Positions 11,620 through 21,181 of a DNA stretch of 64,000 bases are shown one piece after another. The notes under the pieces are model-generated. The model was not told where the DNA came from. It searched no databases and saw nothing but the letters and a program-made list of their open reading frames with translations. How positions within the stretch are numbered: the stretch's first letter is position 1; the number at the start of each line of letters is the position of its first letter. The DNA is from Hirudinaria manillensis. Its lineage: Eukaryota; Annelida; Clitellata; Hirudinida; Hirudinidae. The translations under genes were made by a program, and so were the position numbers. The stretch spans positions 5,509,701-5,573,700 of the forward strand of contig CM067535.1 of assembly GCA_034509925.1 (NCBI GenBank), written 5' to 3'.

Positions 11620-12834
11620 CCCTTTGAAATGCATTAATAACGGAGTTATCAAACAAACTTTAAATTACAGCAACAATAACTTTGAAATTCATTTATGTCA
11701 TAGATTTCGGCCTAACTAAGCTTTTGATACATTTCCAGTAAATGTAGCAGGTATTAAGTAAGAGTTTTTGAAGAAAAATAATATGGAGTTATTTGAATTT
11801 CAATGAAGGGACGCGATCCATTTTAAGTCTCAAATTAATATATTGAGACGGTTTTCTGGGACCATTTTTAGATATGTTGTGTATTAATCATATATCTCTC
11901 CAATACCAAACTTTCGGCTCCCAATTTGTCGTGGTTTTAGAGTAAATTGGAAATAACAAATCATCGCAACTTTTGAGAATCGAGTTCGGCGATCAAGTCC
12001 AGTGACTCGAATTTGCGCCCTATAGGCTCTTTTTCTCAATTACGAAAATTAGAAAAAAATTAAATTCAAAATAATTTAGGCAATAGGTTAATAATAAGAA
12101 ATATGAATGATGAAGCCGAAGTTTGGACTTCTAAAGTGAATAGTTTTTCTTACAATCTCGAAAATATAAAATGGACGAGAAACTCTAAAAATTATAAAAC
12201 CCAAAGTTTGATAAAATGTGTGATAGACTATCTTCAACAAGTTCACTTTGCTATCAATAGCGAACTTTTGTGGTAAAAATGAGCAATTTTACAAACGTTG
12301 TTTATAGACGACCCCTGGCATGTTTTGAAAACAATTCGTCGGGGACCGACCTGATAAATTTAAAATATGAAGTTTATTCAAAACTAATATTATATAACTC
12401 AAAATAAAGATTTAATTGTCAGTAATGTTTTTCTAAAATTGATTTTACTTGAAATTTATTATTAACGAAATTAGGAAACATAAACCTTTATTTTCATTCT
12501 CATAATTTTTAAATGTAGGTATGTCATGCATCTTAGTACAAATAAGCTTTTGAAATACTTTTCAAAGTACTTAACAAACATTAAATAGGAGTTTTTGGCC
12601 GAAAAGATAAAATAATAGCGAGTTTTCTGAATTAAATTAAGCGACGCGATTAATTTTAAGTCTCGAATTAATGTATTAAGACGGTTTTCTGACCTCATTT
12701 TCAGACTGTTATGTCTTAATAATGTATCTCTTCATTACCAAATTTTCGGCTCCAAATATGCTGTGGTTTTAGAGTAAATTGGAAATAACAGATCATCGCA
12801 ACTTTTGAGAATCGAGTTCGGCGATCATGTCGAG
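11620..12834. repeat. Inverted copy partner of 15465-16681
   Basis: About 1.2 kb here is repeated in reverse orientation at 15465-16681. Landmarks: the complement of cggagttatcaaac at 11641 lies at 16647-16660, and ggaaataacagatcatcgc at 12781 pairs with 15501-15518. The left copy sits in the 11331-13411 element and the right copy forms part of the centre of the 13754-19301 element. The two are similar but visibly diverged, so the exchange predates the insertion of the larger element. Confidence 0.85.
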
Positions 12835-13534
12835 TGACTCGAGTTCGCGCCCTATTGGCCCTTTTTCTCAATTTCTAAAATTATGAAAAAATGAAATTTA
12901 AAATAATTCAGGTAACAGCTTAATAATAAGAAGTACGAATGATAAAGCCGAAGTTGGGACTTCTAAAGTGAATAGTTTTTCTTATAATCTCGAAAATATA
13001 AGATGGGCGCGAGACTCCATGTCGTTTTTGGCATCGTGAACAAAATAGGTGGATTTGCAAGAAAATTTAAAAAATAGAAATTGTAGAGGATAGTTTCATG
13101 ATTTGTTTGATATATTAATTTTTAAATTTGATTCAGTAGAACTGCTGCGCCTGAAGTTAGAATAATCGCCGGCTAGCGATTTTTTCTAAACTTTTAACTG
13201 GGTCATTTCTTCCGACTCCATGTCGTTTTTGGCATCGTGAACGAAATAGGCGGAGTTGCAAGAAAATTTAAAAAATAGAAATTGTAGAGGATAGTTTCAT
13301 GATTCGTTTGGTGTATTAATTTTTAAATTTGGATCCGTGGAACTGCTGCGCTTGAGCGGTTTCCTGAGTTAGTGCTCACGCACTTTGTTGTCTTGTTCGT
13401 ATGACGCTGGTTTGCAAATTTATGAATATTTAGTAGTTACTGAAATTTCCACAGATTCATTTATTACGTTGTTGCTCCTCCCATGAGAATTGATCATATA
13501 TAATTAATATGGAGATGGTTATAATATTTGTAGA

Positions 13535-13753
13535 ATGCCAGTTAAAGGGAGCGAGTCCTATGTATGGTTTACCGACCAAAATTTTGGAGTTAATGTCGGC
13601 AGCCAAACTTACTTCGGAAGAAATAAATTAACGGGTTTGCCTTGCGTTGTGAAATTACTGAAAGATAACACTTTGTCAAAGCAAGTGGATAAATTCAAGA
13701 AGATAAACCATCTGAACGTTGCCAAGTTTTTAGGCACGGAACAAACAAAGCAT
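13535..13753 (+). CDS. TBK1-like: TBK1/IKK-epsilon-like protein, N-terminal part (split by a transposon)
   Basis: This encodes the first 73 residues of a TBK1-family protein. TBK1 and IKK-epsilon are serine/threonine kinases that signal in innate immunity and autophagy. The segment corresponds to the kinase N-lobe. The glycine-rich loop is degenerate (NFGVNVGSQTYFG), the VAIK-type lysine is kept (CVVKLL, about residue 40), and 'KINHLNVAKFLGTEQTKH' matches the TBK1 stretch after helix C. The coding sequence is interrupted after codon 73, where the last nine bases (13745-13753) are the target duplication of a foldback element. Codon 74 resumes at 19311 in the same frame. The ATG at 13535 follows a possible splice acceptor (atatttgtag), so a 5'UTR intron or further upstream exon is possible. 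Confidence 0.7.
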
Positions 13754-14390
13754 ACGACGGTGAAGTTGGCAAACTTTCGGCAAACCTTTTGAACGCCAAT
13801 ATCTCCGGAACGGAAAGAGCTAGAACCAAAATTCTTTTTTTAACTGATAGATAATGTTCACAGAAATTATGTGGACATAATAAAAAAATTTTATCTTTAA
13901 CGGGAAATTTAGTACAAGTGGCCGATGCTCAAAGCCGATTTCCAGGAAAACGGAGCTTTGTGCGAAAAATCGACAAACGAATTCAGAATCTGCATTGAAT
14001 TATCTTTCTAAAAAAATACGTTTCGACATTTCGCCATCGGTCAGAGTACCTCAAAATTAATTCTGAAAGCTCCCTAAAATTTGTTTACATTGCGAACCGA
14101 AGACAACGAATGCGCTAAATTTAACAAATATTTCCAATTTTAACAAAAGATATATAGCAGAAATAGTTCATATCGCTACAATATGACATAATTTGGTTAG
14201 AAAAAATTTTTAAATTATCGTTAAGCATCTTTTGCTTGAGCAGGCTGATGTCGTGCAAGTCACCAAAGTCACAAAATGAGGCAGCGCAATCAAATCCGAC
14301 TTTGTGCGAAAAATTCATCAATACATTTTAAAAGAACGCAGAAAAACCTTTCAGAAAATATACGATACAATTATGTGCCATCGGTTTAAG

Positions 14391-15466
14391 ACGCTCTATG
14401 ACCTTATTATAAACGTTTCCCAGCAACCCACATGAGGTCATTCCATCGTTAGGCAAGCTGTCCTCTTCTCACTATGATTTGTGCCAAAAATCTTTTTATG
14501 CATTCTTATAGCACGTTAAAATATCTTCCAGAAAATGTAAAATACAACGCTGGCGCTCCGGTATAAGGCGCTCTATAACCTTATTATAAATGCACCATAA
14601 ATTCTAAGATCTTTTCTTTTCATCGTTTGGCGCTCTTCTCACTCGTCACACTGGTTTGTGCGAAAAATTGACTCTACTATTTCGATAGCATTTTCAAAGA
14701 CCTTTCAAAAAATCTACAACACAACTATAGCGGACCGGTACAAGGCGCTCTACAATTTTTTTTAATATTGCTCCTTAACTGCTCACACCTTTTCTTTCCA
14801 TCGTTTGACGCGCTTTCCTCACGTCACTCTGATTTGTGCCAAAATTCTATTTACACATTTCAATAGCTACTTCAATGGGCTTTCAGAAAATCTACAAACA
14901 AGTAACAGCACCCCTGTGTAACACTTTCTGCAACCTTATTATACGAGCCTCTCACATCTCTCTATCTTCGCTTTCAATCGTTCGTCGTGCTGTTCTCTCG
15001 CTACTCTGTTTTGTGCGAAAATTTGAGTCTAATATTTCAATAGAGCTTTCAAAGACCTTTCAAAAAATCTTAAACACAACTATAGCGGACCGGTACAATG
15101 CGCTCTGTAATCGTTTTAAAACTGTCTCCAGCTGCTCACATCTTCTTTTTTCATCGTTTGAAGCGCTTTCTTCATGGCGCTCTGATATGTGCCATATTTT
15201 GATTCCAATATTTCAATAGAACATTCAAAGACCTTTCAGAAAATGTAAAACACAATGCTAGCGCCCCTGTGCAAGGTGCTCTATAACCTTATTATAAATG
15301 CACCATAAATTCTAAGATCTTTTCTTTTCATCGTTTGGCGCTCTTCTCACTTGTCACACTGGTTTGTGCGAAAAATTGACTCTACTATTTCGATAGCATT
15401 TTCAAAGACCTTTCAAAAAATCTACAACACATCTATAGCGGACCGGTACAAGGCGCTCTGTAATCT
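14391..15466. repeat. ~176-bp tandem subrepeats, left arm
   Basis: About six units recur at roughly 14391, 14569, 14745, 14920, 15100, 15276 and 15452. Each runs from a 'gcgctct' motif through 'ttttctttncatcgttt', 'tttgtgcgaaaa', 'cctttcanaaaatctacaa' and 'gaccggtacaa'. Spacing is 176-178 bp. Units are diverged from each other, while the two arms are almost identical; this suggests homogenisation between arms or a recent arm duplication. Confidence 0.8.
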
Positions 15467-16681
15467 CGACATGATCGCCGAACTCGATTCTCAAAAGTTG
15501 CGATGATCTGTTATTTCCAATTTACTCTAAAACCACAGCATATTTGGAGCCGAAAATTTGGTAATGAAGAGATACATTATTAAGACACAACATGTCTGAA
15601 AATGGGGTCAGAAAACCGTCTTAATACATTAATTCGAGACTTAAAACGAATCGCGTCGCTTAATTTAATTCAGAAAACTCGCTATTATTTTAGACTTTTC
15701 GGCCAAAAACTCCCATTTAATGTTTGTTAAGTACTTTGAAAAGTATTTCAAAAGCTTATTTGTACTAAGATGAATGACATACCTACATTTCAAAATTATG
15801 AGAATGAAAATAAAGGTTTATGTTTCCTAATTTCGTTAATAATAAATTTCAAGTAAAATTAATTTTAGAAAAACATTACTGACAATTAAATCTTTATTTT
15901 GAGTTATATAATATTAGTTTTGAATAAACTTCATATTTTAAATTTATCAGGCCGGTTCCCGACGAATTGTTTTCAAAACATGTCAGGGGTCGTCTATAAA
16001 GAACATATGCAAAATTGCTCATTTTTACCACAAAAGTTTGCTATTGATAGCAAAATGAACTTTTTGAAGATAGTTTATCATACATTTTATCAAACTTTAG
16101 GTTTTTGAATTTTTAGAGTTTCGCGTCCATTTTATATTTACGAGATTATAAGAAAGACTATTCACTTTAGAAGTCCCAACTTCGGCTTTGTCATTCATAT
16201 TTCTTATTATTAACCTATTGCCAAAATTATTTTGAATTTAATTTTTTTATAATTTTCGTAATTGAGAAAAAGAGCCTATAGGGCGCAAATCCGAGTCAAT
16301 GGACTTGATCGCCGAACTCGATTCTCAAAAGTTGCGATGATTTGTTATTTCCAATTTACTTTAAAACCACAACAAATTGGGAGCCGAAAGTTTGGTATTG
16401 GAGAGATATATGATTAATACACAACATATCTAAAAATGGGCCCAGAAAACCGTCTCAATATATTAATTTGAGACTTTAAATGGATCGCGTCCCTTCATTG
16501 AAATTCAAATAACTCGATATTATTTTTCTTCAAAAACTCTTACTTAATGCCTGCTACATTTACTGGAAATGTATCAAAAGCTTAGTTAGGCCGAAATCTA
16601 TGACATAAATGAATTTCAAAGTTATTGTTGCTGTAATTTAAAGTTTGTTTGATAACTCAGTTATTAATGCATTTCAAAGGG

Positions 16682-17240
16682 TTTAAAGATGTAAACTCTT
16701 AATGTTCGTGGTATTTGAGGTATTGATTAAAGTTTAATATGAGTGACAGTTAATTTTTTGTTAAAGTTTAGGTTATTGTGAATCGAATGAGACGTAAATT
16801 GTTAAATATAGTTGAGTTTTAGATTTTGAGTTGTTGCTTCGATTATTGCCCGGCTGCGTAATATCTAGGCTTTTTAACAATGGTAATTTTCGCCCGGCTA
16901 GCTTTATGCAAGTTTCATATATCTGAACATTTAAACGTCAATTATCAGCTAAGTAAAACAAAGCAATTGCTTAAGTCTGGATTTCACCAAGCAAAGCATG
17001 AAAATTATTTTAATGTTAGTATTTTTGATGGCAAAATTCTTAATTCATCTATTAATCTTTACTTATCCGAATCATATAAATGATACCCAATTAATGACAA
17101 CGAACAAAAGATATGTCCTCTATAACAAAGCATTTCGTTTTCTCAGACAAATTAGATAGATAAAGTGTGGAGATCGGTGGTAGTTTTAGACCTTTCGACA
17201 TTTGGCAGTAGAATTTAGGAAAGCTTTTATATGTGAAAGC
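16682..17240. other. Central non-repeated part of the foldback element
   Basis: This asymmetric spacer between the arms is not matched elsewhere in the window. It contains a 67-codon plus-strand ORF (16880-17083) that matches nothing I recognise and is probably not a gene. Right-arm repeat units resume at about 17290. Confidence 0.5.
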
Positions 17241-17289
17241 TTTATGTAGGCGAATTGCCTATACAATACCTTATATATACCATAATATA

Positions 17290-18664
17290 GGTCTGAAAGG
17301 TCTTTGAAAACTCTATTGAAATATTAGAATCAAATTGTCGCACAAAGCCGAGTAGCGAGAGAACAGAGCGACGAAAGATTGAAAGCGAAGAGTTCTGAGA
17401 GGCTCGTATAATAATGTTATAGACAATCTTACACAGAGGTGCTGTAATTTTTTTGTAGATTTGCTGAAAGCCCATTAAAGCAACTATTGAAATGTGTAAA
17501 TAAAATGTTAGCACAAATTATAGGAAGTGAGGAAAGCGCGCAAATCGATGGAAAGAGAAGATTTGAGCAGTTGGAGACAGTTTTAAAAAGATTACAGAGC
17601 GCCTTGTACCGGTCCGCTATAGATGTGTTGTAGATTTTTTGAAAGGTCTTTGAAAATGCTATCGAAATAGTAGAGTCAATTTTTCGCACAAACCAGTGTG
17701 ACAAGTGAGAAGAGCGCCAAACGATGAAAAGAAAAGATCTTAGAATTTATGGTGCATTTATAATAAGGTTATAGAGCACCTTGCACAGGGGCGCTAGCAT
17801 TGTGTTTTACATTTTCTGAAAGGTCTTTGAATGTTCTATTGAAATATTGGAATCAAAATATGGCACATATCAGAGCGCCATGAAGAAAGCGCTTCAAACG
17901 ATGAAAAAAGAAGATGTGAGCAGCTGGAGACAGTTTTAAAACGCTTACAGAGCGCATTGTACCGGTCCGCTATAGTTGTGTTTAAGATTTTTTGAAAGGT
18001 CTTTGAAAGCTCTATTGAAATATTAGACTCAAATTTTCGCACAAAACAGAGTAGCGAGAGAACAGCACGACGAACGATTGAAAGCGAAGATAGAGAGATG
18101 TGAGAGGCTCGTATAATAAGGTTGCAGAAAGTGTTACACAGGGGTGCTGTTACTTGTTTGTAGATTTTCTGAAAGCCCATTGAAGTAGCTATTGAAATGT
18201 GTAAATAGAATTTTGGCACAAATCAGAGTGACGTGAGGAAAGCGCGTCAAACGATGGAAAGAAAAGGTGTGAGCAGTTAAGGAGCAATATTAAAAAAAAT
18301 TGTAGAGCGCCTTGTACCGGTCCGCTATAGTTGTGTTGTAGATTTTTTGAAAGGTCTTTGAAAATGCTATCGAAATAGTAGAGTCAATTTTTCGCACAAA
18401 CCAGTGTGACGAGTGAGAAGAGCGCCAAACGATGAAAAGAAAAGATCTTAGAATTTATGGTGCATTTATAATAAGGTTATAGAGCGCCTTATACCGGAGC
18501 GCCAGCGTTGTATTTTACATTTTCTGGAAGATATTTTAACGTGCTATAAGAATGCATAAAAAGATTTTTGGCACAAATCATAGTGAGAAGAGGACAGCTT
18601 GCCTAACGATGGAATGACCTCATGTGGGTTGCTGGGAAACGTTTATAATAAGGTCATAGAGCGT
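17290..18664. repeat. ~176-bp tandem subrepeats, right arm
   Basis: These are the inverted counterparts of the left-arm units. The right side extends about 300 bp further inward than the left arm, with extra, more diverged units (about 17290-17588). The left arm was therefore interrupted at 15465 by the inverted 1.2-kb block. Confidence 0.8.
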
Positions 18665-19310
18665 CTTAAACCGATGGCACATAATTGTATCGTATATTTT
18701 CTGAAAGGTTTTTCTGCGTTCTTTTAAAATGTATTGATGAATTTTTCGCACAAAGTCGGATTTGATTGCGCTGCCTCATTTTGTGACTTTGGTGACTTGC
18801 ACGACATCAGCCTGCTCAAGCAAAAGATGCTTAACGATAATTTAAAAATTTTTTCTAACCAAATTATGTCATATTGTAGCGATATGAACTATTTCTGCTA
18901 TATATCTTTTGTTAAAATTGGAAATATTTGTTAAATTTAGCGCATTCGTTGTCTTCGGTTCGCAATGTAAACAAATTTTAGGGAGCTTTCAGAATTAATT
19001 TTGAGGTACTCTGACCGATGGCGAAATGTCGAAACGTATTTTTTTAGAAAGATAATTCAATGCAGATTCTGAATTCGTTTGTCGATTTTTCGCACAAAGC
19101 TCCGTTTTCCTGGAAATCGGCTTTGAGCATCGGCCACTTGTACTAAATTTCCCGTTAAAGATAAAATTTTTTTATTATGTCCACATAATTTCTGTGAACA
19201 TTATCTATCAGTTAAAAAAAGAATTTTGGTTCTAGCTCTTTCCGTTCCGGAGATATTGGCGTTCAAAAGGTTTGCCGAAAGTTTGCCAACTTCACCGTCG
19301 TACAAAGCAT

Positions 19311-20978
19311 AAAGAAACAATTATTGTGTTCGAGTATTACGATGAACTTTGCTTACCGAAATTTCTTGATAAGCCTATTAATGTTTATGGTATAAATGAC
19401 AAGAACTCTATAAACTTACTGGAAGGTCTCATAAATGGACTTCAATTTCTTCAAGGGATTGGAATGCCAAAAAACTTTTTTATTAAGCCATCTAATATTT
19501 TATGTGCTCGTGAAATGGATGGAGATATAACATTTAAGATTTCTGATTATTTATATGCAGAGTGTGACACCCAAACTGACGTCTACTGGGTAAATATTGT
19601 TCATAGGAAGGCAAAAGATATTCTTATTTGGACTATTGGTGCTACTTTGTGCCATGCAGTTCTGGGAGTGTGCCCATTCATGATTAAAGAACAAAATGAT
19701 GCTGAAAAGATGATATTAGAAAAGAGAAATGATCACATTTTTATTTCCAGTTCTGGTCAATGGAAAAATTCATTTCCAAGATCTGTTCAGTTGACTGTTT
19801 CAACTCAGATGACATTCATGACACTAATAAGAGGATGTCTTAATATACAAAAGCAAATTAGTCTTAATAAATTTTTTGCTTCTAAACTTCGATCTTCAGC
19901 TGATGACAGTATAATGTATGCTTTTAATCCAAGCACTCTTGACCACATTGCTTTAATTTGCAAAGTTGACTCAGTTGAATGTTTGGACAATTCAGTTCCA
20001 AAACATGAATTGCTTGTTTTTGATCACAAGATTATCACCATCAGGGAGTCACATAAGTTCAGAAACAGAATATCTGAAGAGGAACCAGCGATATTTTATA
20101 TAACCGAAATTGAATCAAAAATTTTAGAACACAAAGATATTTTGGAATGTGCCTATGCTGACATAAAAAGGAGAATCGACGAAGACATCTCATTTGCCAG
20201 GATTTGCAATGGATTCATCATATATTGCCTTAGATTGTTTGAAAAGATCCTTTTGATGAAAAGAGGACTAAAACAAATTTGCACTGCTTTGGCAGACAAG
20301 TCAAGCATCAAAATGAACTTGATAAAATTAAAACTTGATGTTTTAAAGTCGTTTAATAAAAATCTGTATGATGTGCTCATAAACAAGTTTGACATCTTGA
20401 AGAATGAAATTTACAAATTGCAAATGTTTGGTAATTCAGATGGATTGAGTAACGGTTCTGCTTCGTTTTCAGACAGTGGCCTCGGGCAATCTTGGGAACT
20501 TCCGCAGGAATTTTCGACACCTGTGTTACTTTCAGAAGTCTGTTGTCATGGCATTCTTAAAGAACTTGCACAAGAAGCTTTAAAAATTTATGAACAATTT
20601 CTACAAGATGTCAACAGACAGCTGACACATAATGAAATTCAAGTCCACAAATATGAAAAAACGAAATTAAGGGAACATGCCAGAAAGGCACGGCACATTC
20701 TCAATCAACAGATTGAAAAGTCAACAGAGTCCATTTCAAAGTTCAATGATGTTATGAAAGCACATTCACAATGTGATGCTCAAATTATCAATAAATTTGA
20801 TGAAGAAATTGAGAAGGGATTTGTTTCTGAAACTGAAGACTCTTCAGGATGTAGTTCATTTAAATCTTTGAGTACTGATTGTAATGATCAACTTGAATCC
20901 ATAGATGAATCCATTGAAAATATCGATCGATTGTTTAAGGAACTTGACCATTTGCTGAATCCAAAATTTGTATCCTAG
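19311..20978 (+). CDS. TBK1-like: TBK1/IKK-epsilon-like pseudokinase, main part
   Basis: This is one uninterrupted 555-codon frame that continues codon 73 of the 13535-13753 piece, giving a 628-residue protein (human TBK1 is 729). Kinase C-lobe landmarks align but are altered: HRDIKPGNI corresponds to NFFIKPSNI, so the catalytic His-Arg-Asp is replaced; DFG corresponds to DYL; and about 20 residues of activation loop, including the phospho-serine and APE region, are missing. A ubiquitin-like-domain-like stretch follows (HELLVFDHKIITI), then a coiled-coil scaffold with 'LTHNEIQVHKYEKTKLREHA', close to the TBK1 scaffold/dimerisation domain. The C-terminus is acidic. By inference it is a pseudokinase scaffold. 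The coding region has no introns, unlike typical TBK1 genes. Translation from a spurious ATG at 19272 in the element arm would give only a truncated protein. Confidence 0.8.
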   Translation, partial: KETIIVFEYYDELCLPKFLDKPINVYGINDKNSINLLEGLINGLQFLQGIGMPKNFFIKPSNILCAREMDGDITFKISDYLYAECDTQTDVYWVNIVHRKAKDILIWTIGATLCHAVLGVCPFMIKEQNDAEKMILEKRNDHIFISSSGQWKNSFPRSVQLTVSTQMTFMTLIRGCLNIQKQISLNKFFASKLRSSADDSIMYAFNPSTLDHIALICKVDSVECLDNSVPKHELLVFDHKIITIRESHKFRNRISEEEPAIFYITEIESKILEHKDILECAYADIKRRIDEDISFARICNGFIIYCLRLFEKILLMKRGLKQICTALADKSSIKMNLIKLKLDVLKSFNKNLYDVLINKFDILKNEIYKLQMFGNSDGLSNGSASFSDSGLGQSWELPQEFSTPVLLSEVCCHGILKELAQEALKIYEQFLQDVNRQLTHNEIQVHKYEKTKLREHARKARHILNQQIEKSTESISKFNDVMKAHSQCDAQIINKFDEEIEKGFVSETEDSSGCSSFKSLSTDCNDQLESIDESIENIDRLFKELDHLLNPKFVS

Positions 20979-21181
20979 ATTTCTCAAACCTTTCAAGAAT
21001 ATTACATTTATTTAAATAACAATTAATTTATTTGTCAAATGCAAACTTAAAGTTCTTGTTCAAAACATTTTATTCAGAATGAGGTGTGATTCAGAGCAAA
21101 ATATCTCTAGAAATAGTTTGGTTAGAGCAAATAATAGTATTCTAAGCAAATTTGTTTTTTTTTGGTTCCATTGCAGTGGAA

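Larger units (their letters stand above)
11331..13411. mobile_element. Inverted-terminal element with degenerate 9-bp duplication
   Basis: A perfect 40-bp inverted repeat bounds this segment: 11331-11370 (accagcgtcatacgaacaag...) and 13372-13411. The flanks are tcgcaagtt (11322-11330) and ttgcaaatt (13412-13420), 7 of 9 identical, compatible with an old 9-bp target duplication. That size is characteristic of Mutator-like elements. Inside are two diverged ~835-bp direct units (about 11620-12010 and 12475-12850) and two ~200-bp-spaced copies starting at 13013 and 13216 (gactccatgtcgtttttgg). No transposase is visible, so it would be non-autonomous. Its core also appears, inverted, in the centre of the larger downstream element. 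Confidence 0.6.
13754..19301. mobile_element. 5.5-kb foldback (Mutator-like) element with 9-bp TSD
   Basis: This is a giant foldback element inside the TBK1-like coding sequence. The termini are acgacggtgaagttggc and its complement; the arms 13754-15466 and about 17589-19301 are near-identical inverted repeats of roughly 1.7 kb (positions sum to 33055). For example, 14121-14321 and 18734-18934 encode the same 66-residue string on opposite strands. Perfect 9-bp duplications acaaagcat flank it (13745-13753 and 19302-19310). Each arm carries ~176-bp tandem subrepeats. The centre holds an inverted copy of the neighbouring element's core (15465-16681) and about 570 bp of unrelated sequence. No transposase is seen. 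Nine-bp duplications and long arms resemble Mutator-class foldback elements such as Drosophila FB/NOF. That class assignment is inference. Confidence 0.9.

Noticed and set aside
14391..18664. Regularly spaced repeats as a CRISPR-like array
   Set aside because: Units are ~176 bp, diverged, with no short identical repeats separated by unique spacers, and the genome is eukaryotic.
14121..18934. Matching ORFs on opposite strands (66 and 127 codons) as genes
   Set aside because: They lie in the element's inverted arms and consist of the tandem subrepeats; the identical pairs only reflect the palindrome.
19272..19310. ATG at 19272 as the true start of the 19272-20978 frame
   Set aside because: The first ten codons (19272-19301) come from the foldback element arm and the next three from its target duplication. 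The genuine upstream coding sequence is at 13535-13753.
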